Of a stretch of DNA of 9,686 bases, positions 1 through 6,739 are shown piece by piece (the first letter of the stretch is position 1; every line of letters begins with the position of its first letter). This DNA comes from JANWYU01 sp964655485 (GTDB lineage: Bacteria; Bdellovibrionota; Bdellovibrionia; Bdellovibrionales; Bdellovibrionaceae): contig CAZZMS010000099.1 of the NCBI GenBank assembly GCA_964655485.1, positions 1-9,686 of the forward strand. Direction: 5' to 3'. The position numbers were made by a program, and so were the translations under genes. The notes under the pieces are model-generated. The model made no database searches and was not told where the DNA came from. It saw nothing but the letters and a program-made list of their open reading frames with translations.

Positions 1-2
1 AC

Positions 3-1052
3 CAGCGACTGGATCAAGAAAGTACATGGTTAAAAAATGCTTTGCAGGAAAAAAATTTTTTAGAGGAAGCGCAACAAGACGCCTATGTGCAAATACTATT
101 CTTGCTGTACTCGCTCACTGAGGATTTTATGTCTGCCTGGAGCTTAACTAAGACCTATGATCGAGAGATAGGCTTACCTTTAGAGCAGAAGCCTAAATTA
201 ACCGACGCTGCTGGTGATCAAAAAATGGCCGTCCAATACTATCGCATCTTGTTAGAAAATTCGAAGGTATCTTCTCCTTATCGTTTATTTGCTGTTCAAA
301 GGATATTATCTCTTACCCCGGTAAATTTCGAGGAAGAAAAAAAACTGTTCCTTCGTTACTCTAAAAACCTCAGCGTGAGGGATCGTGATGAGTGGGCGAC
401 TTTACTGCTTCTTCGCGACGGGAAACATCATACTTGGTTGAAAAAACATATCACATCTCATGGGCAAGCCGCTTTGGTGGTTAAACGGCAAGAGGCTTTG
501 AAATGGGCACGAACGACTCCTGCCGCCTGCTTACCGAAAAAAAATCTTCAACTCAAAGATCTTTTGCGTTGGGTGAAGTCCACTCAGAAAGAGCTGGCTT
601 CTTTTCAGGCCGAAGGCATGGAAGTGGTTTGGCTAAAGCGCGCTGGTAACTTTGAAACTTGTTTACTTGAGGCTGTGCAGACTTTGAAAGAAAAGCAAGT
701 ATCATTTGTTCAAGAGTTAGTAGCAATTCAAAACGAACTGTTAGGACAAATTCAACCCCAGATCGCTGGGAAACATAATATTTTATTACAGCGATGGAGA
801 TTCGAGCTTGAAAGTCTCAGACCAGAGTTTATCTCTTTAGTTGATTCGGAAATTCGTATGCTAGCCTTGAGTGAGGGGCAAAACTTGCTTGCGGCTTATC
901 AAGCCAAGAAAAAAGAATTCCAACTTCATCGGCAATCGAACTCATCCTCACTAGCCCTTGAAAAAAAGATACAGCTGGAGACGCAATTTGGTAACCCAGC
1001 ACGTGCGAATTTGTTAAAACAGGTGTCCGCACAAGTGAATAAGGAGATTTAG
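3..1052 (+). CDS. Helical-repeat (TPR-like) protein, 3' part; GltE/GltD-like by position
   Basis: The frame is open to the left edge of the window: codons from base 3 have no stop, so the TTG at 42 is not a convincing start and the gene is 5'-truncated. The visible 350 residues are almost entirely predicted helix, rich in Leu, Gln, Lys and Glu, with paired amphipathic helices of the kind seen in TPR or other helical-repeat scaffolds. Examples are the segments around VQYYRILLENS and LFAVQRILSL. The last third (roughly the final 130 residues) looks coiled-coil-like, with long polar helices and no hydrophobic transmembrane segment. It ends with TAG one base before the next ATG, so it is the first visible member of the operon. 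In myxobacterial gliding clusters TPR proteins (GltD/AgmU, GltE/AglT) precede GltF and GltG, which matches this position. That identity is inferred from context, because no diagnostic motif was seen. It could be any periplasmic TPR adaptor. Confidence 0.75.
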   Translation, partial: QRLDQESTWLKNALQEKNFLEEAQQDAYVQILFLLYSLTEDFMSAWSLTKTYDREIGLPLEQKPKLTDAAGDQKMAVQYYRILLENSKVSSPYRLFAVQRILSLTPVNFEEEKKLFLRYSKNLSVRDRDEWATLLLLRDGKHHTWLKKHITSHGQAALVVKRQEALKWARTTPAACLPKKNLQLKDLLRWVKSTQKELASFQAEGMEVVWLKRAGNFETCLLEAVQTLKEKQVSFVQELVAIQNELLGQIQPQIAGKHNILLQRWRFELESLRPEFISLVDSEIRMLALSEGQNLLAAYQAKKKEFQLHRQSNSSSLALEKKIQLETQFGNPARANLLKQVSAQVNKEI

Positions 1053-1053
1053 T

Positions 1054-1323
1054 ATGAAATATTTCGGCCTACTTATTGCTACCTTGTTCACCAGTTTATA
1101 TCTGGCTCAGGCGATGGCCTCTCCAGAGCCGGTGAGAAAGAAAAAACCTATGGGAAAGCTTGAAACAAATATGCAACTGAGTGGATCCCAGATCGAGGGT
1201 CAAAAGCGACCACCCATGCAGCTTGAGGTTCTGGCTCAAGACGACAAATTTATCGATGATTTGGTGCCACCACGTAAAAGTTTTTCTGACAAACGGAAAC
1301 AGCGCACACGGGGGGCTTTATGA
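1054..1323 (+). CDS. Small exported protein, GltF-like by position only
   Basis: This 89-residue protein starts at an ATG with a good AAGGAG ribosome site at 1041-1046, seven bases upstream. Residues 1-22 form a typical Sec signal peptide (MKYF, then a hydrophobic core LLIATLFTSLYLA), with likely cleavage after AQA (20) or AMA (22). There is no Cys, so it is not a lipoprotein. The mature part is about 67 residues, strongly basic at both ends (RKKKPMGK near the start, KRKQRTRG near the end), with an acidic middle (DDKFIDDL). It has no domain I recognise and may be largely unstructured. It is coupled to the next gene by an ATGA overlap at 1320-1323. A short exported protein between a TPR protein and a PglI-type protein is where gltF sits in Myxococcus. 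I could not confirm homology from the sequence, so treat the name as positional. Confidence 0.8.
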   Translation: MKYFGLLIATLFTSLYLAQAMASPEPVRKKKPMGKLETNMQLSGSQIEGQKRPPMQLEVLAQDDKFIDDLVPPRKSFSDKRKQRTRGAL

Positions 1324-2510
1324 GCGTTCAACGTTGGGTGCTAAAAAATAGAGAATCATCGTCTGTCATCAAAGCGGTTTATTTAGCTGGTCTTGGTTAT
1401 CTCTATTGGAATCCGCTCAAGCAAGAATTTTTTTTAACATCGACTCCCGCCCAAAACCCCAAGGAGCTGGAGCGTGATTCTATTTTTTTTGTTACCGAAA
1501 TTCATGAGGATACGAAACTTGTTCCTTTGAGTGATCGTTTCGTATTGGAAAAGGATTCGCATACTGCGTTAGTTAGTCCTTTCGTGTGGCATAATACCAT
1601 TTCTGATCAGGAGGAGTTGATTCCCCGAGAGTCCACAAAAAAATCAGCTCTAGCTCATTTGGTGATTTTATCCCTATTGTTTTTGATCACGGCTGTGGTT
1701 AAAAAAGAAAATCCTTCTTTGGAAAATAAAAAAATCGTCAGGGTCAAATTAGCTAAACCTGTTCATTCCGCCACTTCGGTGAGTCAGGCTCAGGTCAGCC
1801 AACAACTGCGCATGGTTCAAAAAAAGGAGCTCAGTGGAGGCTCTATCAAAACAACACCACAGTTACGACGGGCCGAGGGTAGCGCGCGCCCCAATAACTC
1901 TCTGAGCTATTCAGAAGAACAAAAATCTTTGCAGGCTTTACGCTCTATCGTGCGCTCGGGCTTTGTCAGCCCCAGTCAGGCGACTCAGGCTAAAGCTATT
2001 TCGGTTGCCTCTGCTTCACGAGTTTCTAGTGCGGATTTATCCAAGGTTTATGCGCAATCTCAAAATTCCACCCAGACAGCTTTACAAAAAGCCGACAGAA
2101 GCGGTGATGGGAAGTATCACGTGAATGAATCCTATCACAGTGTCAAAGTCGCCTCCGGTTCGCAAGGTGCTTTCTCATTACCACAGGCCTCGGGTGATGA
2201 TGATATGTTTGGTTTAGATCGTGATCAGATCATAGCCGTGGTTAACCGTCATCGCGGTGAAGTCGTGGCCTGCTATGAGCAGGCGTTGAAGGCTAATCCG
2301 TCCTTACAAGGGAAGGTGGCAGTTCAGTTTGTCATTGGACCTCAGGGCAAAGTGGTAAAAGCCTTTGTGAAAGATAGCGATATACGTGATGCAGGATTCA
2401 GTCAGTGTATCGTTTCGCGTCTGAAGTTATGGGCTTTTCCCTCTCCTGTTGGGAAAGTGAATGTGGATGTTTATTATCCCTTCCATTTGAGAAAAGTGAG
2501 TGCCCGCTAA
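1320..2510 (+). CDS. Inner-membrane protein with periplasmic AgmX/PglI (TonB-like) C-terminal domain; GltG-like
   Basis: This is a 396-residue, three-part protein. Residues 1-108 are a presumed cytoplasmic N-terminal region that I cannot assign. In Myxococcus GltG this position is reported to hold an FHA-like module, but no clear FHA motif is visible. Residues 109-127 (ALAHLVILSLLFLITAVV) are one transmembrane helix followed by lysines. Residues 130-295 are a Ser/Gln/Ala-rich periplasmic linker. Residues about 300-392 match the AgmX/PglI C-terminal domain: an IIAVVNRHRGEVVACYEQAL helix, then GKVAVQFVIGPQGKV, a second Cys (363), W371 with FPSP, and a closing VDVYYPF strand. Cys318 and Cys363 could form a disulfide. 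Such proteins are thought to carry proton-motive-force energy from inner-membrane motors into the periplasm, as TonB does. The start overlaps the previous stop (ATGA). Confidence is high for the domain and moderate for GltG identity. Confidence 0.9.
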   Translation: MSVQRWVLKNRESSSVIKAVYLAGLGYLYWNPLKQEFFLTSTPAQNPKELERDSIFFVTEIHEDTKLVPLSDRFVLEKDSHTALVSPFVWHNTISDQEELIPRESTKKSALAHLVILSLLFLITAVVKKENPSLENKKIVRVKLAKPVHSATSVSQAQVSQQLRMVQKKELSGGSIKTTPQLRRAEGSARPNNSLSYSEEQKSLQALRSIVRSGFVSPSQATQAKAISVASASRVSSADLSKVYAQSQNSTQTALQKADRSGDGKYHVNESYHSVKVASGSQGAFSLPQASGDDDMFGLDRDQIIAVVNRHRGEVVACYEQALKANPSLQGKVAVQFVIGPQGKVVKAFVKDSDIRDAGFSQCIVSRLKLWAFPSPVGKVNVDVYYPFHLRKVSAR

Positions 2511-2519
2511 GAGGAGGTG
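2511..2519 (+). promoter_or_regulatory. Strong ribosome binding site fixing the start of the next gene
   Basis: GAGGAGGTG lies directly after the TAA of the AgmX/PglI gene and five bases before the ATG at 2525. This decides the start of the following gene. An upstream in-frame GTG at 2405 would give a longer reading, but it lies inside the previous gene and lacks such a site. Confidence 0.75.
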
Positions 2520-2524
2520 CGACC

Positions 2525-3529
2525 ATGAGAGATTTGCAAGCATCAAGTCCATCTGACAAAGGTTTTCCCCTTTCCGTCCCTGAGAGGTTTGTGGGAACAA
2601 AGTTTACTGCAGTTGGGAAGCTCCTTTTTTTGGCTCTTATCACCGGGTCATGTTCTGAGTATTCAAAAACACCGGTGGAGGATCTTTCCTCCTTGCGCGA
2701 GCACGCAAGAGCAGAAGTGGAGAAAGGCCCAGTACAGCCACAAGTCGTGCGGGAAACAGTCGTCGTGGAAAAGCCCAAGGTGGTGATACAGGAGCAAGCA
2801 CGTATTGATGATTCTTTCTTAGTGATTGAAACTGATGATGTCTTGAGTTTCACTGAGGGAATTAAGGGGCAATACATCATAAAGGTGCATCATCTTTCAG
2901 AGAAGTTACAATCGGATTTGACGGTGATTCAGGGGCCTAAGGGTTTATCAGTAAAAAAAATAAAAGATGAAAAGAATGTAAGTGTTTATTCGGTCGAATG
3001 GTCTCCTGAGCTCTATCAGATTCCTACAGGTAAGGTGTTTGAATCCAGTCTGTTGGAGTTACAAGTTAAAGCTCGCTCTCAAGATCCTTTATTAAGCAAG
3101 ATCCAAAAACAAAAGAAAATCACAGTGCTTTTGACCAAGCCCGATATGTTACCACAAAATCTTAAAATCCAATCTCTGCCTGAAAAAATCAAGAGGGGTC
3201 AAACCCTGAGATTTCAGGTGACGGTAGAAATTCCTTTTCTCAATGATCAATCCAGTGAGAAGCCGGTTTTAGTGATTTCGCCAGATCCTATGATTTATAC
3301 GCCGGGTGTGGAATCGGAAAAGGATGGCTCTCGTTTGGTGCGCTTGGCCCCAGGGAAAAGTCTAGAATACATAGGTCATCATCAGTGGAGGTTTGATCTT
3401 GTTTTGGATACGAAAGATCTGTTACCCACTGGTACGGGGCCCCACCGATTTTTAGTGAAGGTGTTTTCACCCACTGGCTTAGCGACCCCCACTCAATTGG
3501 TGCGCTTTCAAATTGAGGAGGCCTTATGA
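2525..3529 (+). CDS. Putative lipoprotein with Ig-like beta segments in the gliding-type operon; GltK-like by position only
   Basis: From the ATG at 2525 the protein has 334 residues. It has an unusually long polar leader (residues 1-31), then a hydrophobic core (KLLFLALITGSC) ending at Cys43. The lipobox TGSC has Thr where Leu is usual, so lipidation is plausible but not certain. A GTG at 2591 would give a conventional-length signal but has a poorly spaced ribosome site. Residues about 70-90 are Val/Lys/Glu-rich (VVREtVVVEKPKVVIQE, where the lower-case t is Thr). Two beta-rich stretches follow, starting near DVLSFTEGIKGQYIIKVHHL and near PEKIKRGQTLRFQVTVEIPF. Both resemble the opening strands of Ig-like or cadherin-like folds. 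No catalytic motif is seen. It ends in an ATGA overlap with the beta-barrel gene, which suggests an outer-membrane partner. In Myxococcus the lipoprotein gene gltK precedes gltB-gltA-gltC, so GltK is a positional suggestion only. Confidence 0.8.
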   Translation: MRDLQASSPSDKGFPLSVPERFVGTKFTAVGKLLFLALITGSCSEYSKTPVEDLSSLREHARAEVEKGPVQPQVVRETVVVEKPKVVIQEQARIDDSFLVIETDDVLSFTEGIKGQYIIKVHHLSEKLQSDLTVIQGPKGLSVKKIKDEKNVSVYSVEWSPELYQIPTGKVFESSLLELQVKARSQDPLLSKIQKQKKITVLLTKPDMLPQNLKIQSLPEKIKRGQTLRFQVTVEIPFLNDQSSEKPVLVISPDPMIYTPGVESEKDGSRLVRLAPGKSLEYIGHHQWRFDLVLDTKDLLPTGTGPHRFLVKVFSPTGLATPTQLVRFQIEEAL

Positions 3530-4242
3530 AATCTTGGTTGTTGTTGAGTTTAACTCTCCTGTCCACCTCCTTGAGCTTTGCTCAGTCGAAACTGAAAGAC
3601 GATTTGAAAGCCTTGGGTGCCAAAGAGCCCGTGCTAGATCTAGCCACCCAGTTGGAAGGGGATGTGAAATCCCGTGTCGTGCAAAAGCGACTCGTATCGC
3701 GTGAGAACCGAATTGAGCTTTTAACGATGGGTGGGCAACGCTTTGGTGGAGATAGTTACTTGGAAACCAGAACGCTAGGTGTAGGTATACAATATCATCT
3801 CAATCCTCGCTTTTCCTTTGGAGTGACTTATCAAGATTTTGGTAGCAGCTTGTCTGTGCAAGGGGAGCGAGCGTTTCGTGAGGCTCGCGAAGCTTTCGCA
3901 GCAGGTGGGGGACTAAGTAGTTACCCAGAGATTGATCCTCCGCAGTCTTTAGTGATGGCTCAAGCGTATTTTTATCCTATTTACGGCAAGTTAAATTTTT
4001 TTGATCTCAGTGTCGTTCAATTTGATGCGCACGTAAATTTGGGGCTAGGGCGTATGCAACTTAGTCAATCCGACTCAGAATATGCGAGTTTGGGAACCGG
4101 AGTGGGAGTGTGGATCAATAAAAATCTCTCCCTGCGTGGGGATGTGCGCTTAGAGTACTACCGAGACTATGATTCCATTTATCAAACACGTCGGACGTTA
4201 ACTCCCACCCTGATTAGCCTTGGTCTAGGAGTTTTGTTATGA
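3526..4242 (+). CDS. Outer-membrane beta-barrel protein of the myxobacteria/Bdellovibrio type; GltA/GltB-like
   Basis: This 238-residue protein has a clean signal peptide (MKSWLLLSLTLLSTSLSFA, cleavage before Gln20). A short helical plug region (20-50) is followed by VVQKRLVSRENRIELL, and then alternating amphipathic strands with aromatic girdle residues (TLGVGIQYHLNPRFSFGVTY, LRGDVRLEYYRDY). It ends LISLGLGVLL. The 'VVQ-R-L ... beta-strand, beta-strand' opening and the size fit the outer membrane beta-barrel family described in Myxococcus and Bdellovibrio, to which GltA and GltB belong. Glycine-rich turns and YxxP loops (FYPIYGKLNFF) fit an eight- to ten-strand barrel. GAGGAGG inside the end of the previous gene provides the ribosome site, and ATGA overlaps couple it on both sides. 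It probably provides the outer-membrane seat for the VWA lipoprotein. The choice between GltA, GltB, GltH and CglE cannot be made here. Confidence 0.87.
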   Translation: MKSWLLLSLTLLSTSLSFAQSKLKDDLKALGAKEPVLDLATQLEGDVKSRVVQKRLVSRENRIELLTMGGQRFGGDSYLETRTLGVGIQYHLNPRFSFGVTYQDFGSSLSVQGERAFREAREAFAAGGGLSSYPEIDPPQSLVMAQAYFYPIYGKLNFFDLSVVQFDAHVNLGLGRMQLSQSDSEYASLGTGVGVWINKNLSLRGDVRLEYYRDYDSIYQTRRTLTPTLISLGLGVLL

Positions 4243-5018
4243 GAAATATGCAGCCAGTCTACACGTTTCGTTTTAAAAGATGGGTGCGGGGGCTGGTTTG
4301 GCTAGGTTTGGGGTTTCCCTTAGTATTGTTTGCTAAAAACCCTCTGGTTCACTCTTCCATAAAAAAACCGGTCGTTTCATCAAAACTGGCTCGCGCAGAT
4401 GCGATCTCGGATGAAGCTTTGCTCGAACAAGCTCGCCGTTATTACGAGCAAGGGAAGTTGTTTTTAGCTTTAAAATCTTATCAGCAAATTTCTGACAAAA
4501 GCCCTTTGTGGATCACAGCTCAAGAGGAAATGGCTTGGACCTACTACCGTATGGGGGATTTTGAGTCCGCTTTATCTTTGACTCGCACCTTGACGGCTTT
4601 CCCAATCAATCAACTGCCAGTGTATGAGTCTTACTTAATCAAAGCTTTAGCTCACATGAAGCTCTGTCAGTATTCGCTAGTTTTTGATACTTTGACGGAT
4701 TTTCAAAAAACGAAGGCTCGTCATATCCTTGAACTAGAAAAGCGTTACTCATCGGAAAACAGCCAAAAGATCGCTTTTGAATTACAGATGGCCACAGATG
4801 TGGTGAAAAAACTTAAGCTTGTTAAAATCGATACGGAGCAACGTTTGCTGCGTGACCATCGTGATGGGCTTCTTGTTCGATCAGCGACTGCTTTTGAAAA
4901 AAAAGATTACAACCATTTGGTTTTTCCAGACGAGTGGGAGGAGGATCCTTGGTTAGATGAATTAGGACATTTCGAAGTGAAAAGTTCTAAATGTGAAGAC
5001 CGTAGGAGGAAGTTATGA
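4239..5018 (+). CDS. Periplasmic TPR protein; GltC-like
   Basis: This 259-residue protein has a basic N-terminus and a signal peptide (core LVWLGLGFPLVLFA, cleavage near Ala32). A second ATG four codons in is also possible. TPR-like helical pairs are visible at about 60-90 (EQARRYYEQGKLFLALKSYQ), 92-122 (AWTYYRMGDFESALSLTRTL) and 128-158. The first two carry the usual Tyr, Gly and Ala positions. The C-terminal third is helical, then acidic, and ends KCEDRRRKL. Cys143 and Cys252 could pair in the periplasm. It overlaps the barrel gene upstream and the VWA lipoprotein gene downstream (ATGA both times). In Myxococcus, GltC is a periplasmic TPR protein linked to GltA and GltB, so this gene is probably its functional counterpart, tying the barrel to the inner-membrane parts. 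Confidence is high for an exported TPR protein and moderate for GltC. Confidence 0.87.
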   Translation: MRNMQPVYTFRFKRWVRGLVWLGLGFPLVLFAKNPLVHSSIKKPVVSSKLARADAISDEALLEQARRYYEQGKLFLALKSYQQISDKSPLWITAQEEMAWTYYRMGDFESALSLTRTLTAFPINQLPVYESYLIKALAHMKLCQYSLVFDTLTDFQKTKARHILELEKRYSSENSQKIAFELQMATDVVKKLKLVKIDTEQRLLRDHRDGLLVRSATAFEKKDYNHLVFPDEWEEDPWLDELGHFEVKSSKCEDRRRKL

Positions 5019-6283
5019 ACTCCTTATCAAAATGGCTTAAGTCCACTTCGTTGAATCTTAAAAATTCCTCTTTCAGCCTGTGGGTTACGGGTATAAGTGT
5101 CATAGGACTGGTGGCTTGTCAGGCCCCCTCCAACACTCACTACAGTTTGCGTCCTCTGGAGGATATCAAGCCTGAAATTCCAAACTATGAGGAGCCGGTG
5201 ATTAAACAGGCGACTTGGCAGAACCTCAACGAAAGCCAAGAGATGCGTTACCAACCGAAGGTGGATATCGTATTTCTCATAGACAATAGTACAAGTATGC
5301 GGCCTGTGCAGGAGAATTTGGCCAGGAACATCGATCAATTCGTTTCCTCTTTGAACTCTTTGAGGGCTCTTGATTATCAAATCGGGGTCATGACCAACTG
5401 GGATGATTACACAACAACTTTTCAATCAGCACATCCAGAGGGGCCAGGGGCTTTGCGTATCATTCCAGGTTTGGAAAGACGTTTTTTCACCAAATCTGAC
5501 GAGCGTATGACTTCTCGATTAGCACAAGCTCTGAAGGTGGGGGTCATGGACGTCAAAGACGGGGGGCCAGAGCATGAATCTTTCCTGACCCCTTTGGTGG
5601 GTATGCTAGAAAGAGCGGGACGAGGGGCCCCCAACGAGGGTTTCTTGCGCAAGGAGGCTTATCTTGCTGTCATTTTGATTACAGATGCGGATGATATGAG
5701 CCAAAACCTCACCCCCGAGCAGGTCGCCAGGGCTTTGGCTGAGTTTAAAGGAGATCCGCGCCAAGTGATGGTGTACGGAGTGCTCACTCGCGCTGAAGAC
5801 CGAGATGACCAAAAAGATCCGGGTTTACGTAAGACTCCCCGTTACCATCCGGAGTGCTTTGTGTCAGTTGGTAACTCCTGGAAAGACAATGGCTTGTGCC
5901 CGAAAGCCTTCGGCCCTAGTCGTCTTGAGAGTCTGTTACTCCACGCCAATGCTTATCTAGGTAACAAGCAAAGCATTTGGTCTCGTCGTTGGTTTCATAT
6001 TCATAGCCGTGATTTCGGGCGCAACCTGACCCGGGTCAGTGAGGATATTGTCGTGAGTAGTTCACATAAAGAATGGATACTTCCTTCTCGGCCCGCTGTC
6101 GATAAGACGAAAGGTGAGATCCAAATTCGGGTGAATTATCGTTCGGTAAATCAGACTTTGTCTGTCCCTTTTGATTACTTGCCAGAAACTAACAAAGTGA
6201 TGGTGCGATCTTTGCCGCAATCTGTGCGCAGTTTGCCTGCAGGTGAGTTCATGATCGAGTGGTTACCGGTGGTGGACGAGTGA
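5015..6283 (+). CDS. VWA-domain outer-membrane lipoprotein, CglB-like surface adhesin candidate
   Basis: This 422-residue protein starts at an ATG with AGGAGGAAG just upstream, overlapping the TPR gene. The signal sequence ends in a canonical lipobox LVAC, giving lipid-linked Cys35. Gln at +2 suits outer-membrane sorting. A VWA domain spans about 83-345: VDIVFLIDNSTSM gives the metal-site DxSxS (Asp90, Ser92, Ser94), a GGPEHE segment comes near 183-188, and VILITDADDMS supplies Asp224. Cys281 and Cys295 may form a disulfide. Residues 365-420 form a beta-rich tail. CglB of Myxococcus is an outer-membrane VWA lipoprotein of similar length that works as the gliding adhesin with the Glt outer-membrane module. 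Architecture, size and neighbours all agree here. Related VWA lipoproteins of unknown role are common in these phyla, so orthology is inferred. It is the last gene of the operon, followed by the terminator at 6371-6414. Confidence 0.88.
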   Translation: MNSLSKWLKSTSLNLKNSSFSLWVTGISVIGLVACQAPSNTHYSLRPLEDIKPEIPNYEEPVIKQATWQNLNESQEMRYQPKVDIVFLIDNSTSMRPVQENLARNIDQFVSSLNSLRALDYQIGVMTNWDDYTTTFQSAHPEGPGALRIIPGLERRFFTKSDERMTSRLAQALKVGVMDVKDGGPEHESFLTPLVGMLERAGRGAPNEGFLRKEAYLAVILITDADDMSQNLTPEQVARALAEFKGDPRQVMVYGVLTRAEDRDDQKDPGLRKTPRYHPECFVSVGNSWKDNGLCPKAFGPSRLESLLLHANAYLGNKQSIWSRRWFHIHSRDFGRNLTRVSEDIVVSSSHKEWILPSRPAVDKTKGEIQIRVNYRSVNQTLSVPFDYLPETNKVMVRSLPQSVRSLPAGEFMIEWLPVVDE

Positions 6284-6370
6284 GGTTTTTTAATCCGTTA
6301 TAGAATGAGGCGGGATTGCCAGAAAAGTCGGCCTTAAGGATTGGTACAAAAGGTCGCCAGAGTTTAGCTA

Positions 6371-6414
6371 AAAATAAAAAACCCCAAGCTTTTTGGCTTG
6401 GGGTTTTTTATTTT
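6371..6414. terminator. Bidirectional intrinsic terminator
   Basis: Bases 6371-6389 and 6396-6414 are a perfect 19-bp inverted repeat around a six-base loop (TTTTTG). The core CCCCAAGC/GCTTGGGG is flanked by an A-rich arm and a T-rich arm, so each strand shows a GC stem followed by a U tract. It lies between the + strand VWA gene (ends 6283) and the - strand small gene (ends 6430), and can stop transcription from both sides. Confidence 0.92.
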
Positions 6415-6429
6415 GACTAGGAAGCTTAA

Positions 6430-6636
6430 TTACTGATTTTGAGTGCCTTCTTCTTGAGTGGCAGGAGCTTCAGCAGGAGCGCCTTCAGCAGTAGTGGCTT
6501 CAGTCGTCATGCTACCTTGAGCTTCAGCTGTCGTGGCTTCAGCAGCAGGAGTTTGAGAAGCTGTTTCGTTTTTAGAGCAAGTAAAGCCCGTGGTCAGAGT
6601 GATGGCTAAAAGAGCCAGAACGAGAACCTTATACAT
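6430..6636 (-). CDS. Small acidic lipoprotein-like protein, low complexity
   Basis: The start chosen is the ATG at 6636, because AAGGAAGG sits six bases upstream and the product then begins directly with a signal sequence. A longer reading from 6681 would add 15 polar residues before it and overlap the possible promoter. The product has 68 residues. The core VLVLALLAITLTTG leads to Cys20, but the preceding GFT is not a standard lipobox, so this is either a lipoprotein with a relaxed box or a secreted peptide. The mature part is made almost only of Ala, Thr, Glu, Gln, Pro and Ser, with the repeated unit EATTAE (33-38 and 46-51) and no Lys or Arg after residue 22. It is therefore strongly acidic and probably disordered. 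I do not recognise a family. Small Ala/Glu-rich lipoproteins are frequent in bacterial envelopes. It appears to be transcribed on its own. Confidence 0.82.
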   Translation of the reverse strand: MYKVLVLALLAITLTTGFTCSKNETASQTPAAEATTAEAQGSMTTEATTAEGAPAEAPATQEEGTQNQ

Positions 6637-6642
6637 ACTTTT

Positions 6643-6650
6643 CCTTCCTT
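6643..6650 (-). promoter_or_regulatory. Ribosome binding site of the small acidic lipoprotein gene
   Basis: On the minus strand this reads AAGGAAGG, six bases before the ATG at 6636. It supports the shorter start over the upstream in-frame one at 6681. Confidence 0.65.
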
Positions 6651-6671
6651 TTGTTTTTGTTGATGGACCTT

Positions 6672-6701
6672 GGTCTAGCAAAAAGAGACAAAGCTCGTCA
6701 A
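6672..6701 (-). promoter_or_regulatory. Possible sigma-70-type promoter for the small lipoprotein gene
   Basis: On the minus strand TTGACG (6696-6701) is followed after 18 bases by TAGACC (6672-6677), preceded by an extended -10 TGC. The -35 box is good (5 of 6) and the -10 box is weak (3 of 6). A 35-base leader would run to the ATG at 6636. The call is tentative and rests on the -35 box and on the gap from the upstream gene. Confidence 0.3.
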
Positions 6702-6739
6702 TAGGGTAAAAAAGTCACACTCGTAATTTTTTCCTTGGA

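Noticed and set aside
2405..2524. Upstream GTG extension of the Ig-like lipoprotein gene
   Set aside because: It overlaps the conserved C-terminal AgmX/PglI domain by more than 100 bases, lacks a ribosome site, and would bury the signal sequence far inside the protein.
5027..5812. Several minus-strand frames within the VWA gene
   Set aside because: They are antisense to a protein with a clear lipobox and VWA motifs, their composition is not protein-like, and they lack ribosome sites.
6637..6681. Longer start for the small acidic lipoprotein
   Set aside because: It would place 15 polar residues before the signal core. The AAGGAAGG site matches the ATG at 6636 instead.
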